Numbered from the stretch's first letter, positions 55,269 through 64,000 are shown. The stretch: 64,000 nt of DNA from Polaribacter marinus (GCF_022662535.1 NZ_JAKQYM010000001.1:62001-126000), one strand, 5' to 3'. Numbers and translations: made by a program. Notes: generated by a model from the sequence alone, not told the origin.

Positions 55269-55300
55269 AAAAAATCCTGAATGAAAATTCAGGATTTTTT
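55269..55300. terminator. Bidirectional terminator
   Basis: AAAAAATCCTGAAT (55269-55282) and ATTCAGGATTTTTT (55287-55300) form a perfect 14-pair stem with a GAAA loop. It separates the convergent metalloprotease and response regulator genes. Confidence 0.9.
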
Positions 55301-55303
55301 TTA

Positions 55304-55720
55304 TTAAAATTTATTTGGAAAGTGCTCTTTTAAAATGTTATTTAACATTTCTACGGTTAAAGGTTTGGGTTTAAAACCACTTACAATACCTAGTTTCTTT
55401 GCTTTTTCTTTATCTACAGGATCTATAGAGGTTGTTAGCATAACAAGTATCATTTCTGCCTGTTGGTTTTTTTCTAATTTATTATAATGATCTAAAAACT
55501 CCCAACCATTCATTCCGGGCATGTTAATATCTAAAAAGATAATATCTGGTTGTGGATATTTTCCGTTCTCTTTTAGTAATAAATAGTCTAAAGCGAGTTG
55601 TCCACTTTGTTTGCAAACAACTTTTTTGGCACAATTTGCTTTCTTTATTATAAATTCATGAATGTAATTTGTTGCTTCATCATCATCAATTAATAGAATA
55701 CAATTTAGTTTTTCTTTCAT
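55304..55720 (-). CDS. Single-domain response regulator
   Basis: This 138-residue protein is a lone receiver domain: acidic pocket IDDDEA (about 11-16), phosphorylated Asp64 in IIFLDINMPGMNGW, Thr in MLTTS and Lys in GFKPKPLT. There is no output domain. The histidine kinase gene ends 6 bases upstream on the same strand, so the two form a pair; the target of the phosphorylated regulator is unknown. Confidence 0.92.
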   Translation of the reverse strand: MKEKLNCILLIDDDEATNYIHEFIIKKANCAKKVVCKQSGQLALDYLLLKENGKYPQPDIIFLDINMPGMNGWEFLDHYNKLEKNQQAEMILVMLTTSIDPVDKEKAKKLGIVSGFKPKPLTVEMLNNILKEHFPNKF

Positions 55721-55726
55721 ATTTAA

Positions 55727-57673
55727 TTATTCGTTTAGAATTGTGAAATAAAATTTACTGCCTTTCATAGGAGATGATTCTACCCAAATTTCACCGCCGT
55801 GTAAATTAGCGATTTTTTGACAATGTGCAAGTCCTATACCGGTTCCTTCGTATTCATCTTTTAAATGTAGTCTTTGAAAAATGGCAAAAATCTTTTTTTG
55901 AAATTCTTTTGCAATACCAATTCCATTGTCTTCTACGCAAAATTCCCAAATATTCCCTTTTTGTTTTGCGCTAATTTTTATGATTGGACTCCTATCTTTC
56001 TGCCTAAACTTAATTGCATTTGTTATCAAGTTTTGAAATAACAATCTAATTGCTGTTTCATATCCTTTTAACTCGGGTAGTTTTTTTGCTTCAATTTTAG
56101 TATTTGTTTGTGAAATTGTTGTGTTTAGGTCTTTTGTAATATTATCTATTAATGTGTTACAGTTAATAGTAGTTAATTTCTGTTCGTAACCTAGTCTAGA
56201 GTAGTCTAAAAGAGCTTTAATTAAAGAACTCATTCTACTAGTTGCTTGCTTTATAAATTTAAAACTAATTTTAGCTTGTTCATCTAATTTATCTTGATAT
56301 TCGGTGCTAAGAATATCAGAAAAACTGGTAACAGTTCTTAAAGGTTCTTGTAGATCATGAGAAGCAATATAGGTGAATTGTTCTAATTCTTTATTTTTAG
56401 CTTCTAGTTGTTTTACATATTGAGATTCTAACAAAGCTTCTGCTTTTTTACGCTTACTAATGTCTTGTTTTAAAACCACAAATTCTTCAATAGTACCATG
56501 TTCATTTTTAAAGGGGATAATTGAGCAGCTAACCCAAATAGTGGTTCCATCTTTTCTTAAATTTTGCAATTCACCTTCCCAAATGGTTCCATTATTTAAA
56601 ACAGCTAAAATATTTTCAAAAAAAGAAGGCTCATAATGGTCAGAATAAAATAGAGAAAAATCATTTCCTAAAAGTTCTTTTTCTGTGTATTGGGTCATTT
56701 TAGTTAAGTTGTCATTTATTGTTTTTATGACTCCTTTGTTATCTGTAATTGTTAATGCTGTAACACTATTTAAAGCAATCTTATATTGTATTAATTCTTC
56801 ATTTTTTGAAATTATATTTTGATCTAAAGCTCTTCTTTTATAATCAGATTTATTCAATCCAAAAGAAATAATAGATGTATAAATAATACTAATTAAGATT
56901 AATATAACGGTATAAATTATAATCCCAAAATTGTATTCGATAATATTTTTATGAATTAAATCGGATAAAAAATAACTTAATAAAAATGGAATTAAAAGAA
57001 TAAATGGAATCATTTTTCTTAACAAACTACTTCCGTTTAATTTACTGAAAAGTAATTTTATAAAGCCAATATTGGGGGTTTTTAAAGCTATTAAAGAGGA
57101 TGAAAATAGAAACAATAGCGATGTGTGAATAGCCATTGTTTCAAAGAAAAAGGTTTTGTTTTCTGCTGGAATTTTTAGGACATATGTTATTGCCGATATA
57201 AAAGCAATAAACATGGTTATTAAAACAATACTTTGACTTATTTTTTTAAACTGAATTTTTCTCGTTTTTAATCCAAGGAATCCAATTCCAAGTAAAGTAA
57301 AACAAAGAGAAGTTGCGACAGACATTCTACCGGGAGAGTTTTTTGAAATCTGATCTTTAACAAATAAATTATCTATAGCCAAGTCTATTTGAAAGCCATG
57401 TTCTAAAATGGATAAAGTACCAATTAATAAAATTATTCCTGTAAGAATAAAATATATTGATTGGCTTTTTTTGCCTTTTTTATTTTCAATAATCAAACAA
57501 AAGCTAGTAAGAAAAAATAACAAAGCGGTGTTAAATTTCATGGTAGCACTGTCGGAAATTACGCTTAATATTTCTTCAATATCTAAAAACCATGAAATCA
57601 TTACACTTCCACTAATTAGCAAAACGATAACAAGGATTGTTTTTTTAAATATTTTAGTAGTGTTGTTGATCAT
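55727..57673 (-). CDS. Membrane PAS sensor histidine kinase
   Basis: This 648-residue kinase has an N-terminal membrane region of about eight helices (about 10-275), a coiled-coil linker, a PAS domain (about 295-415; GVIKTINDNLTKMTQYTEKE and the PAC part TIWVSCSIIPFK), the phosphorylated His near 439 in YIASHDLQEPLRTV, and a HATPase domain (N-box NLITNAIKF, G1 VEDNGIGIA, G2 GTGIGLAHC). It phosphorylates the receiver encoded next to it. The signal it senses is not visible. Confidence 0.9.
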   Translation of the reverse strand: MINNTTKIFKKTILVIVLLISGSVMISWFLDIEEILSVISDSATMKFNTALLFFLTSFCLIIENKKGKKSQSIYFILTGIILLIGTLSILEHGFQIDLAIDNLFVKDQISKNSPGRMSVATSLCFTLLGIGFLGLKTRKIQFKKISQSIVLITMFIAFISAITYVLKIPAENKTFFFETMAIHTSLLFLFSSSLIALKTPNIGFIKLLFSKLNGSSLLRKMIPFILLIPFLLSYFLSDLIHKNIIEYNFGIIIYTVILILISIIYTSIISFGLNKSDYKRRALDQNIISKNEELIQYKIALNSVTALTITDNKGVIKTINDNLTKMTQYTEKELLGNDFSLFYSDHYEPSFFENILAVLNNGTIWEGELQNLRKDGTTIWVSCSIIPFKNEHGTIEEFVVLKQDISKRKKAEALLESQYVKQLEAKNKELEQFTYIASHDLQEPLRTVTSFSDILSTEYQDKLDEQAKISFKFIKQATSRMSSLIKALLDYSRLGYEQKLTTINCNTLIDNITKDLNTTISQTNTKIEAKKLPELKGYETAIRLLFQNLITNAIKFRQKDRSPIIKISAKQKGNIWEFCVEDNGIGIAKEFQKKIFAIFQRLHLKDEYEGTGIGLAHCQKIANLHGGEIWVESSPMKGSKFYFTILNE

Positions 57674-57708
57674 AGTAAAGAAGGGATAAACTAAGAATAA
57701 TGATTGTG

Positions 57709-57861
57709 TTATGATTTTTGTTCATTCGCTTTTTTAATAATATTTTTTAAGCGTTCCCTAGTAAGTTGTTTCTCTAATTTCACTTTATTAATTTTTCGAT
57801 TCATCAACTTTGTATGCTTTGCTTTGTTTTTGGTATTTTTTTCTTTTCCTTTTTTAGACAT
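57709..57861 (-). CDS. Small lysine-rich protein (50 residues)
   Basis: An open frame from ATG 57861 to TAA 57709 encodes 50 residues: about 15 Lys, 3 Arg, no membrane segment, with KLEKQLTRERLKNIIKKANE as a likely amphipathic helix. No family is recognised. Its high charge could mean nucleic-acid binding. It is upstream of the histidine kinase on the same strand, with only 35 bases between them. It could also be a chance frame, given the A-rich sequence. Confidence 0.5.
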   Translation of the reverse strand: MSKKGKEKNTKNKAKHTKLMNRKINKVKLEKQLTRERLKNIIKKANEQKS

Positions 57862-57915
57862 GCTGTTAATTTAAATTGTGTGCGAACAAACAAAAATAGC
57901 TGATCATTTCTTTTT

Positions 57916-58215
57916 TTATGCGTGTTTTGGAAACAGTATTTTAACAGTAGTACCTTTTCCTATAATACTTCAAATATTGATATTTCCTTTAAGAAGTTCG
58001 ATATATTTTTTTATAATATTAAGTTTCAGACCTGTTCTTTATGTGTTACTTGCTCTAAAAAAAATCTCCATAAGTATCGTTCCAAGCATTTCTTCTCTAG
58101 AAGGTTTTGCATGTATACTAGCGGAAGTATTTACATAACAATAACGCCATTCTCGATCGATAACTTGTACCCCCTCAAGCATATCGTCAAATATGTGGTA
58201 CTCTGAATAAGGCAT
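57916..58215 (-). pseudogene. Decayed PAS histidine kinase (internal deletion, two stops)
   Basis: From ATG 58215 the frame reads a PAS domain start (MLEGVQVIDREWRYCYVN, then SREEMLGTILME), then hits TAA at 58039-58041. The same frame continues with histidine kinase C-terminal sequence (TGLKLNIIKKYIELLKGNIN, then SIIGKGTTVKILFPKHA), interrupted by TGA at 57970-57972, and ends at TAA 57916. The HisKA and most of the HATPase domain are missing, so this is a remnant of a former kinase gene with a large internal deletion. Confidence 0.75.
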
Positions 58216-58564
58216 AATTTTTTTCTTTTTTAGGGTGCAATTTTTAATGAAGTTTTTAGCGTTTTTTTTTGTTAAAAAGATATAGAGTGTTTTTAATGTC
58301 CTATATATCAGAATTTCACAAGATATTAAAAAAAATATTAAAAAAGATGTTTATATGTTGCTTAAATTCTATAACGAATTGATTTTCTGTGTAAAAAAAT
58401 GAGATTTTTAATTAATATTTTATGCTAAAAAAAATGAATAACAAAAGACTTTTCTCTATCTTTAACGTACTTTTTTAGAGAAAAATAATAGAAGTCAAAT
58501 AGAAGAATATAAGCTTAATAGCATCAGTTCATAATTCTTTTTTTTAAAGAAAATTTATTATAAG
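58216..58564. other. Intergenic, AT-rich; no gene seen
   Basis: No convincing gene is visible in these 349 bases. TATCTTTA at 58457-58464 resembles a -7 box and lies about 100 bases before the ppk2 start, but this is weak. Confidence 0.5.
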
Positions 58565-59419
58565 ATGAATTTGGAAAAATATAGAGTAAGTAATAAAATT
58601 CAGTTAAATAATTTTAAAACGAAAGAAGTTATTGAAGATGCCAATAAAGCTCTAAAAAAACTTCGTAAAAAAATTAGTAAACTACAAGACGCTATGTATG
58701 CAGAAGGCAAATATAGTGTGTTGATCTGTTTACAAGGAATGGATACCTCTGGAAAAGATAGTCTAATTAGAGAAGTTTTTAAAGATGTAAATGCACGTGG
58801 AGTGCAAGTACACAGTTTTAAAGTGCCAACAGAATTAGAATTAAAACACGATTTTTTATGGCGACATTATATAGCCTTGCCTGCAAAAGGAAAAATAGGT
58901 GTTTTTAATAGAACTCATTATGAAAATGTATTAGTAACTAGAGTGCATCCTAATTATATTTTAGGAGAAAACATCCCTACTGTAAAAAAAATAGAAGAGG
59001 TAGATGATACCTTTTTTTACAATAGAATGGATAGAATTAATGATTTTGAAAAACATATTTCTGATAACGGAACCATTGTTTTAAAATTCTTTTTAAATTT
59101 ATCTAAAGAAGAACAAAAAAACAGATTATTAAGAAGATTAAATATTCCAGAAAAGAACTGGAAATTTTCTGCAGGAGATCTAAAAGAACGTAAATTATGG
59201 GATAAATATATGTTTTGCTATGAAGATCTATTAAATAGAACTTCTAAAGAAAATGCACCTTGGTTTATTTTGCCAGCAGATGATAAACCTACGGTTAGAT
59301 TAATATTAGCAGAAATTTTATTAAAAGAATTAAAAAAATATAATTTTAAAGAACCCACTTTACCTAAAAAAGTTTTAGATCAAATTGATGATTTTAAAAC
59401 CCAATTAAATAACGAATAG
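58565..59419 (+). CDS. ppk2: Polyphosphate kinase 2 family protein
   Basis: This 284-residue protein is a PPK2: Walker A-like GMDTSGKDS (about 71-79), a lid with FNRTHYENVLVTRVHP (about 118-133) and the Walker B-type region with FLNLSKEEQKNR (about 178-189), plus a C-terminal helix. PPK2 enzymes move phosphate between polyphosphate and nucleotides (AMP/ADP or GDP). Which nucleotide it uses is not clear from sequence. It has its own transcription unit. Confidence 0.9.
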   Translation: MNLEKYRVSNKIQLNNFKTKEVIEDANKALKKLRKKISKLQDAMYAEGKYSVLICLQGMDTSGKDSLIREVFKDVNARGVQVHSFKVPTELELKHDFLWRHYIALPAKGKIGVFNRTHYENVLVTRVHPNYILGENIPTVKKIEEVDDTFFYNRMDRINDFEKHISDNGTIVLKFFLNLSKEEQKNRLLRRLNIPEKNWKFSAGDLKERKLWDKYMFCYEDLLNRTSKENAPWFILPADDKPTVRLILAEILLKELKKYNFKEPTLPKKVLDQIDDFKTQLNNE

Positions 59420-59484
59420 TTCTCATTGAAGTCCAAACAGACTATGATGTCTTATGAATACAGTTGAGAAGTCAAACAAAATAG

Positions 59485-60312
59485 ATGAATTTAAATTTAA
59501 CAAAACCAATCGTATTTTTCGATTTAGAAACAACAGGAGTAAATATTGCAACAGATAAAATTGTAGAAATAGCAATTTTAAAAGTATTTCCAAACGGAAA
59601 TAAAGAAAGTAAAACCTGGTTGGTAAATCCAGAAATAGAGATTCCTAAAGAGGCTGCAGATATTCATGGAATTACCAATGAAAGAGTAGTAACAGAACCA
59701 ACGTTTAAAGAATTGGCTCCAAAAATTAATGAAATGATTGGAGATGCGGATTTAGCAGGGTTTAACTCAAACAGATTTGACATCCCTTTATTGGCAGAAG
59801 AACTAATGCGTGCAGGGATTGACTTTGATATGAAAAATAGAAAAGCTATTGATGTTCAAGTTATTTTTCATAAAAAAGAACAAAGAACCTTAAGTGCAGG
59901 TTATCAGTTTTATTGCGGAAAAGAATTAGAAGGCGCTCATGGAGCAGAAGCTGATACCAATGCAACTTATGAAATCTTGTTAGCGCAATTAGACAAATAT
60001 GAAGATATAGAAAACTCTGTAGAGGCTTTAAGTGAGTTTTCTACACATGGTAAAAGAGCTGATTTTGCTGGTTTTATTTTGATGAATGATGAGGATCAAG
60101 AAATTTTTTCTTTCGGAAAATACAAAGGAAGAACTGTAGAAGAGGTCTTAAAAGAAAATCCAGGTTATAATAATTGGATTCAGAATGCAGATTTTCCTCT
60201 GTATACAAAAAAGGTGTTGAAAGAAATTAAAGAACGAATGTCTGCTCCCAAAGAAACAATGTCGGAAGCAGAAAAATTACAGGCTTTACAACAGAAATTT
60301 AATTTAAGATAG
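59485..60312 (+). CDS. DnaQ-like 3'-5' exonuclease with C-terminal DUF3820-like domain
   Basis: This 275-residue protein has an RNase-T/DnaQ exonuclease domain (about 8-170): VFFDLETTGV (Asp13, Glu15), DLAGFNSNRFDIPLL (Asp near 101) and HGAEADTNATYEIL (His and Asp near 153-158), which are the DEDDh residues. The C-terminal domain (about 205-250; FSFGKYKGRTVEEVLKENPG) resembles the DUF3820-type domain that often follows such exonucleases. It is probably a DNA or RNA repair/processing enzyme; it is not fused to a polymerase. Confidence 0.85.
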   Translation: MNLNLTKPIVFFDLETTGVNIATDKIVEIAILKVFPNGNKESKTWLVNPEIEIPKEAADIHGITNERVVTEPTFKELAPKINEMIGDADLAGFNSNRFDIPLLAEELMRAGIDFDMKNRKAIDVQVIFHKKEQRTLSAGYQFYCGKELEGAHGAEADTNATYEILLAQLDKYEDIENSVEALSEFSTHGKRADFAGFILMNDEDQEIFSFGKYKGRTVEEVLKENPGYNNWIQNADFPLYTKKVLKEIKERMSAPKETMSEAEKLQALQQKFNLR

Positions 60313-60345
60313 TTAACATATCTAATTTTTAAAAAGCTAAAAAAC

Positions 60346-60831
60346 ATGTTTACAGAATATACAAATTTACCAAACAATTCTCGTGTTTGGATTTATCAAT
60401 CCGATAGAGAATTCACCGAAAAAGAAGTTGCATTTATTGCTGAAAAAGCAGAAGATTTTATCAATCAATGGACGCGACATGGAGATGATTTAAAAGGTTC
60501 TTTTACTATAAAGTACAATCAGTTTTTAGTATTGGCAGTAGATGAGAGTTTTAATAATGTTTCAGGTTGTTCTATAGATAGTTCGGTGCGTTTTATAAAA
60601 GCATTAGAAAACGAATTGCAATTAGATTTAATGAATAAAATGAATGTTACATTTAAAGATAATGACAATGTTAATCTAGTAAAATTACCTGATTTTCAGA
60701 AATTTGCTAAGGATAAAAAAATTACTTCAGATACCATTGTATTTAACAATATGGTAAACACAAAAGAAGATTTTGAAAACAATTGGGAAGTTCCGGCAAA
60801 AGAAAGTTGGCATAAACGCTTTTTGGTATAA
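60346..60831 (+). CDS. Conserved protein of unknown function (often mislabelled ABC ATPase)
   Basis: This 161-residue protein reads FTEYTNLPNNSRVWIYQSDR and contains FINQWTRHGDDLKGSF and FLVLAVDES near the middle, with a C-terminal ENNWEVPAKESWHKRFL. There is no Walker A motif, although similar proteins in this group are often labelled ABC transporter ATPases. The function is unknown. It follows the exonuclease gene by 33 bases and may be cotranscribed. Confidence 0.65.
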   Translation: MFTEYTNLPNNSRVWIYQSDREFTEKEVAFIAEKAEDFINQWTRHGDDLKGSFTIKYNQFLVLAVDESFNNVSGCSIDSSVRFIKALENELQLDLMNKMNVTFKDNDNVNLVKLPDFQKFAKDKKITSDTIVFNNMVNTKEDFENNWEVPAKESWHKRFLV

Positions 60832-60871
60832 CTATTGATTTTAAGTAAAGTATTAGGTTTACAAATAAGTT

Positions 60872-60948
60872 GCGTTAAGGATTGAAATGACATCCTTTTT
60901 ATGCTGTATACAGCATAAAAAGATAGAATGGAAAGCCTGTTAAAACGC
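60872..60948. repeat. Structured palindromic intergenic element
   Basis: A perfect 28-base palindrome (60895-60922; half-site TACAGCATAAAAAG) is flanked by GCGTTAAGG (60872-60880) on the left and CCT...AACGC (60936-60948) on the right, which pair as the outer stem. In RNA it would fold into a long nested hairpin. No T-run follows. It looks like a dispersed Flavobacteriia intergenic repeat, though I cannot compare with other copies from this window. Confidence 0.65.
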
Positions 60949-60972
60949 CCAAAATATATGTTGAATAAAAAT

Positions 60973-63891
60973 ATGAAGAAAGAGTTACTGATTATCTTTT
61001 TGATGAGTTTTGTATTTAGTGTTTCTGCACAAAGTGTAGATCCCTTAAGAACAAAAGATGCCGAAGCACAAGATGCATGGGTAGATAGTATTATAAAAAA
61101 TATGACAATTGATGAAAAAATTGGTCAACTTTTTATGTTACAAGCATATTCTAATAAAGATAAAAAACATGAAGATTTTATTACTGATATGATTACAAAA
61201 TATCATATTGGAAATTTAATCTTTATGCAAGGAACTCCACAAAAGCAAGCGGTACTTAATAATAAGTATCAAGCACTTTCTAAAGTGCCTTTGTTAATTG
61301 GTTTTGATGGTGAATGGGGCTTAGACATGCGTTTAAAAAATACGTATAGATTTCCTTGGAACATGACCTTAGGAGCAATTAGAAATGATTCTTTGGTAAA
61401 ACAATTTGGAGAACGCTTAGGTGTACATTGTAAACGTTTAGGAATTCATGTAAATTTTGCGCCAGTTGTTGATATAAATACCAATCCAGAAAACCCAATT
61501 ATAGGAAATCGTTCTTTTGGAGAAAGTAAAGAAAATGTTACTCAAAAAGCAATTGCATTTACACAGGGAATGCAAAGCAAAGGAGTTTTAGCAAATGCTA
61601 AACATTTTCCAGGTCATGGAGATACAGCAACGGATTCTCATCATACCTTGCCTGTATTAGATTTTGACATGGCACGTTTAGATTCGATAGAATTGTACCC
61701 TTATAAAAAAATATTTGATGCTAGAATTGCAAGTGTAATGACGGCACATTTAAGTATACCAAGTTTAGAGTCTAATCCAACTTTACCAACATCACTTTCT
61801 AAAAATGTAGTTACTACATTATTGCAAGAAAGATTAGGTTTTTTAGGGTTGATTATTACTGATGGATTGAATATGAAAGGTGCGGCTAATTACGCAACGT
61901 CAGCAGAAATTAATTTGGCAGCAATACAAGCAGGAAACGATCTGTTATTAATTCCTCACGATGTTTCTGGTACTGTGAATTTAATTAAAAAAGCTATCGA
62001 GTTAAAAACCTTAACAGTAGAGAGGTTAGAGTTTTCTGTAAGAAAAATATTAAAAGCAAAATATTGGGCAGGTTTAAATAATTACAAGCCTGTTGTTTTA
62101 GAAAATTTAGATGAAGATTTAAATACAATTAACGACGAATTATTACACAGAGAATTGGTTAAAAATTCTCTTACTGTTGTTAAAAATATTCATAATGATA
62201 TTCCTTTAAGAAATTTAGAAAAAAGAAAAATTGCTTATGTAAATTTAGGAGACGATCCTGGTGATGTTTTTGTAAATATGCTTCAAAACTATACTAAGGT
62301 AGATGTGATCTCTGATAAAAATTTAGACAGAATTATAAACAAACTAAAGCCCTATAATTTAGTAATTGTTGGTTTTCACAAATCCAATAAAAATCCATGG
62401 AAGAGTTATAAGTTTACAAATAAAGAGTTGGTTTGGTTACAAGAAATAGCAAGAGAGAAAAATATTATTTTAGACGTTTTTGCAAGTCCTTATAGTTTAT
62501 TGCAAGTAAAAACATTTACAAATATTGATGGGATTATTGTTTCGTATCAAAATAGTAAACTGGCACAAGAACTTTCTGCTCAACTCATCTTTGGTGCATT
62601 TTCAGCAAAAGGGAAATTACCGGTTTCTATAAAAAAAGATTTTAATGAAGGCTATGGATTAGTAACATCAAATTTAAGTAGATTCGAATATTCTATTCCA
62701 GAAGATGTTCATTTATCATCAATTAAGTTAGCCGCAATAGACAAAGTAGCCGATACTATTTTAAAAGAAAAAATGGCTCCAGGCTTTCAGGTATTGGTAG
62801 CTAGAAAAGGGAAAATTGTTTTTAATAAAAGTTATGGCTATCATACAGATGAAAAGAAAATAAAAGTAAAAAATTCTGATGTTTATGATTTAGCATCTTT
62901 AACAAAAATATTGGCTTCACTGCCTTTAATAATGAAAGCAGAAGAAGATCAAAAAATACCACTTACAGCAAGCTTAAGAGATATTTTACCAAGTTTTGGT
63001 AATTCAAATAAAGATACAGTAACAGTAAAAGAAATTTTAGCACATATTGGAAGGTTAAAAGCATGGATTCCTTTTTATAAAGCAACTCAAGATAGTGTTA
63101 CTGGAGAAAATTCACCTAAATTTTATAGAAAGAAGAAAACAAGTGTTTATAAAATAAAAGTGGCTGAAAATTTATACATCAAACAAAGTTATAAAGACAG
63201 TATTTACAAGTATATAAAAGAAGCCGATCAAAGAAAAAGAAAAGGTTATAAATATAGCGATTTAGGCTATTATCTCTTTAAAGAGGTGCTTGAAAAAAAA
63301 TATGAAAAGCCTTTAAATACTTTAGTAGATGAAGAGTTTTATCAATCTTTAGGAGCTAACAGAACAACCTATTTGCCTTTAAAAAAGTTTCCGAAAAGTC
63401 AGATAGTTCCTTCTGAAAAAGATGATTATTTTAGAAATCAATTGTTAATAGGAAATGTACACGACATGGGGGCCGCAATGTTAGGCGGTGTTGCGGGGCA
63501 TGCTGGTTTGTTTGCCAATGCTAATGATGTTGCAAAAATTATGCAAATGTATTTACAGAAAGGATTTTATGGAGGAGAGAGATATTTAAAAGCAGAAACA
63601 ATAGATAAGTTTAATCATCGATATTATTCAGATAAAAAAGATAGAAGAGGTTTAGGTTTTGATAAACCACAATTAAATCCAAAGGTTAAAGCTACTTGTG
63701 GATGTGTTTCTGATGAAAGTTTTGGGCACTCAGGATTTACTGGAACTTATACTTGGGCAGATCCTAAAAGTGAAATTGTTTACGTTTTCTTATCTAACAG
63801 AACTTATCCATCAATGACTAACAATGGTTTGGTTAAAACCAATATGCGAACTAAAATTCAGCAAATTATTCAAGATGCAATTATAGACTAG
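60973..63891 (+). CDS. NagZ-like GH3 glycosidase fused to beta-lactamase-type serine hydrolase
   Basis: I start at ATG 60973 (972 residues) because it gives a clean signal peptide (MKKELLIIFLMSFVFSVSAQ); an ATG at 60928 would start inside the structured repeat. The GH3 N-terminal domain (about 25-380) has KHFPGHGDT (the His-containing loop of NagZ) and the catalytic-type ITDGLNMKGAA. A GH3 C-terminal domain follows (to about 590). The C-terminal part (about 605-972) is a class C-like beta-lactamase fold: SLTK (Ser and Lys), YSDLGYYL and GHSGFTGT. Such fusions occur in Bacteroidota and probably act on peptidoglycan in the periplasm; the substrate of the hydrolase part is unknown. Confidence 0.9.
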   Translation: MKKELLIIFLMSFVFSVSAQSVDPLRTKDAEAQDAWVDSIIKNMTIDEKIGQLFMLQAYSNKDKKHEDFITDMITKYHIGNLIFMQGTPQKQAVLNNKYQALSKVPLLIGFDGEWGLDMRLKNTYRFPWNMTLGAIRNDSLVKQFGERLGVHCKRLGIHVNFAPVVDINTNPENPIIGNRSFGESKENVTQKAIAFTQGMQSKGVLANAKHFPGHGDTATDSHHTLPVLDFDMARLDSIELYPYKKIFDARIASVMTAHLSIPSLESNPTLPTSLSKNVVTTLLQERLGFLGLIITDGLNMKGAANYATSAEINLAAIQAGNDLLLIPHDVSGTVNLIKKAIELKTLTVERLEFSVRKILKAKYWAGLNNYKPVVLENLDEDLNTINDELLHRELVKNSLTVVKNIHNDIPLRNLEKRKIAYVNLGDDPGDVFVNMLQNYTKVDVISDKNLDRIINKLKPYNLVIVGFHKSNKNPWKSYKFTNKELVWLQEIAREKNIILDVFASPYSLLQVKTFTNIDGIIVSYQNSKLAQELSAQLIFGAFSAKGKLPVSIKKDFNEGYGLVTSNLSRFEYSIPEDVHLSSIKLAAIDKVADTILKEKMAPGFQVLVARKGKIVFNKSYGYHTDEKKIKVKNSDVYDLASLTKILASLPLIMKAEEDQKIPLTASLRDILPSFGNSNKDTVTVKEILAHIGRLKAWIPFYKATQDSVTGENSPKFYRKKKTSVYKIKVAENLYIKQSYKDSIYKYIKEADQRKRKGYKYSDLGYYLFKEVLEKKYEKPLNTLVDEEFYQSLGANRTTYLPLKKFPKSQIVPSEKDDYFRNQLLIGNVHDMGAAMLGGVAGHAGLFANANDVAKIMQMYLQKGFYGGERYLKAETIDKFNHRYYSDKKDRRGLGFDKPQLNPKVKATCGCVSDESFGHSGFTGTYTWADPKSEIVYVFLSNRTYPSMTNNGLVKTNMRTKIQQIIQDAIID

Positions 63892-64000
63892 TAAATTTTC
63901 TGTTTTTTTGCTTGCTAAAAGAGTTCTTAAATTGATTCAAATCTGATATTTTTTTGAAAAACTATTCGTTTTCAGTATTTGTTGGTGAAAATTTAGTGTA

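Noticed and set aside
57878..58206. Two plus-strand frames (86 and 94 codons) near 57.9-58.2 kb
   Set aside because: They are the reverse strand of the decayed histidine kinase; the minus-strand reading gives clear PAS and kinase residues.
60346..60831. ABC transporter ATPase as name for this protein
   Set aside because: No Walker A, signature or Walker B motif is present; the name is a common database label without sequence support.

Overview
The window reads as chromosome of a low-GC marine-type Flavobacteriaceae member (phylum Bacteroidota, perhaps close to Polaribacter or Tenacibaculum; the genus is inference). Signs of this are SusC/SusD and FecI/FecR gene sets, several boxes matching the Bacteroidota promoter -7 consensus TAnnTTTG, an IntDOT-like integrase with RteC, and many lipoproteins.

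Region 1 (1 to about 26697) is the right-hand part of an integrative element whose left end lies outside the window. It ends with a tyrosine recombinase (25234-26493) beside the 3' end of a tRNA-Pro gene (26697-26771). From the left it carries: (a) a three-gene minus-strand operon of unknown function, possibly defence or toxin, made of a RES-type protein cut by the window edge, an sce7725-like protein and an sce7726-like PD-(D/E)XK protein; (b) a replication/excision module with a DnaC-like ATPase, a winged-helix replication-type protein, an excisionase-like HTH protein, a palindrome-rich intergenic region and RteC; (c) a zinc/cadmium/cobalt-type efflux operon (DUF6660-type protein, CzcA fused to an outer-membrane factor, CzcB, Fur/Zur, ZntA-type ATPase); (d) a copper/silver-type efflux operon (HYC_CC_PP protein, CusA, TolC/CusC, DUF3347 lipoprotein, haem-binding protein, CopA, CusB, HMA lipoprotein). 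In (c) and (d) a small secreted Cys/His-rich protein gene with its own terminator sits just before the RND pump gene.

Region 2 (26.7-46 kb) looks like core chromosome: thioredoxin reductase, a DnaJ/KTSC protein, a sigma-70-like protein, an e(P4)-type acid phosphatase operon, a MarR-controlled fatty-acid beta-oxidation operon (marR-fadB-fadA-fadE) with twin operators, a NatAB-like ABC exporter with MscS channel and sigma-54 activator, an ankyrin protein, and an oxidative-stress locus (katG divergent from peroxiredoxin-thioredoxin-DUF6952).

Region 3 (46-64 kb) holds an ECF sigma/FecR/SusC/SusD locus followed by a zinc metalloprotease, which suggests uptake of peptide or another polymer; a response regulator/histidine kinase pair; a decayed PAS histidine kinase; polyphosphate kinase 2; a DnaQ-like exonuclease; a structured palindromic repeat; and a NagZ-like glycosidase fused to a beta-lactamase-type serine hydrolase.

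Worth following first are the RES/sce7725/sce7726 operon, the palindrome cluster next to RteC and the excisionase, the leader-gene-plus-terminator arrangement before both metal pumps, and a possible antisense RNA at the susC start. All family names come from reading motifs by eye; no database search was run.
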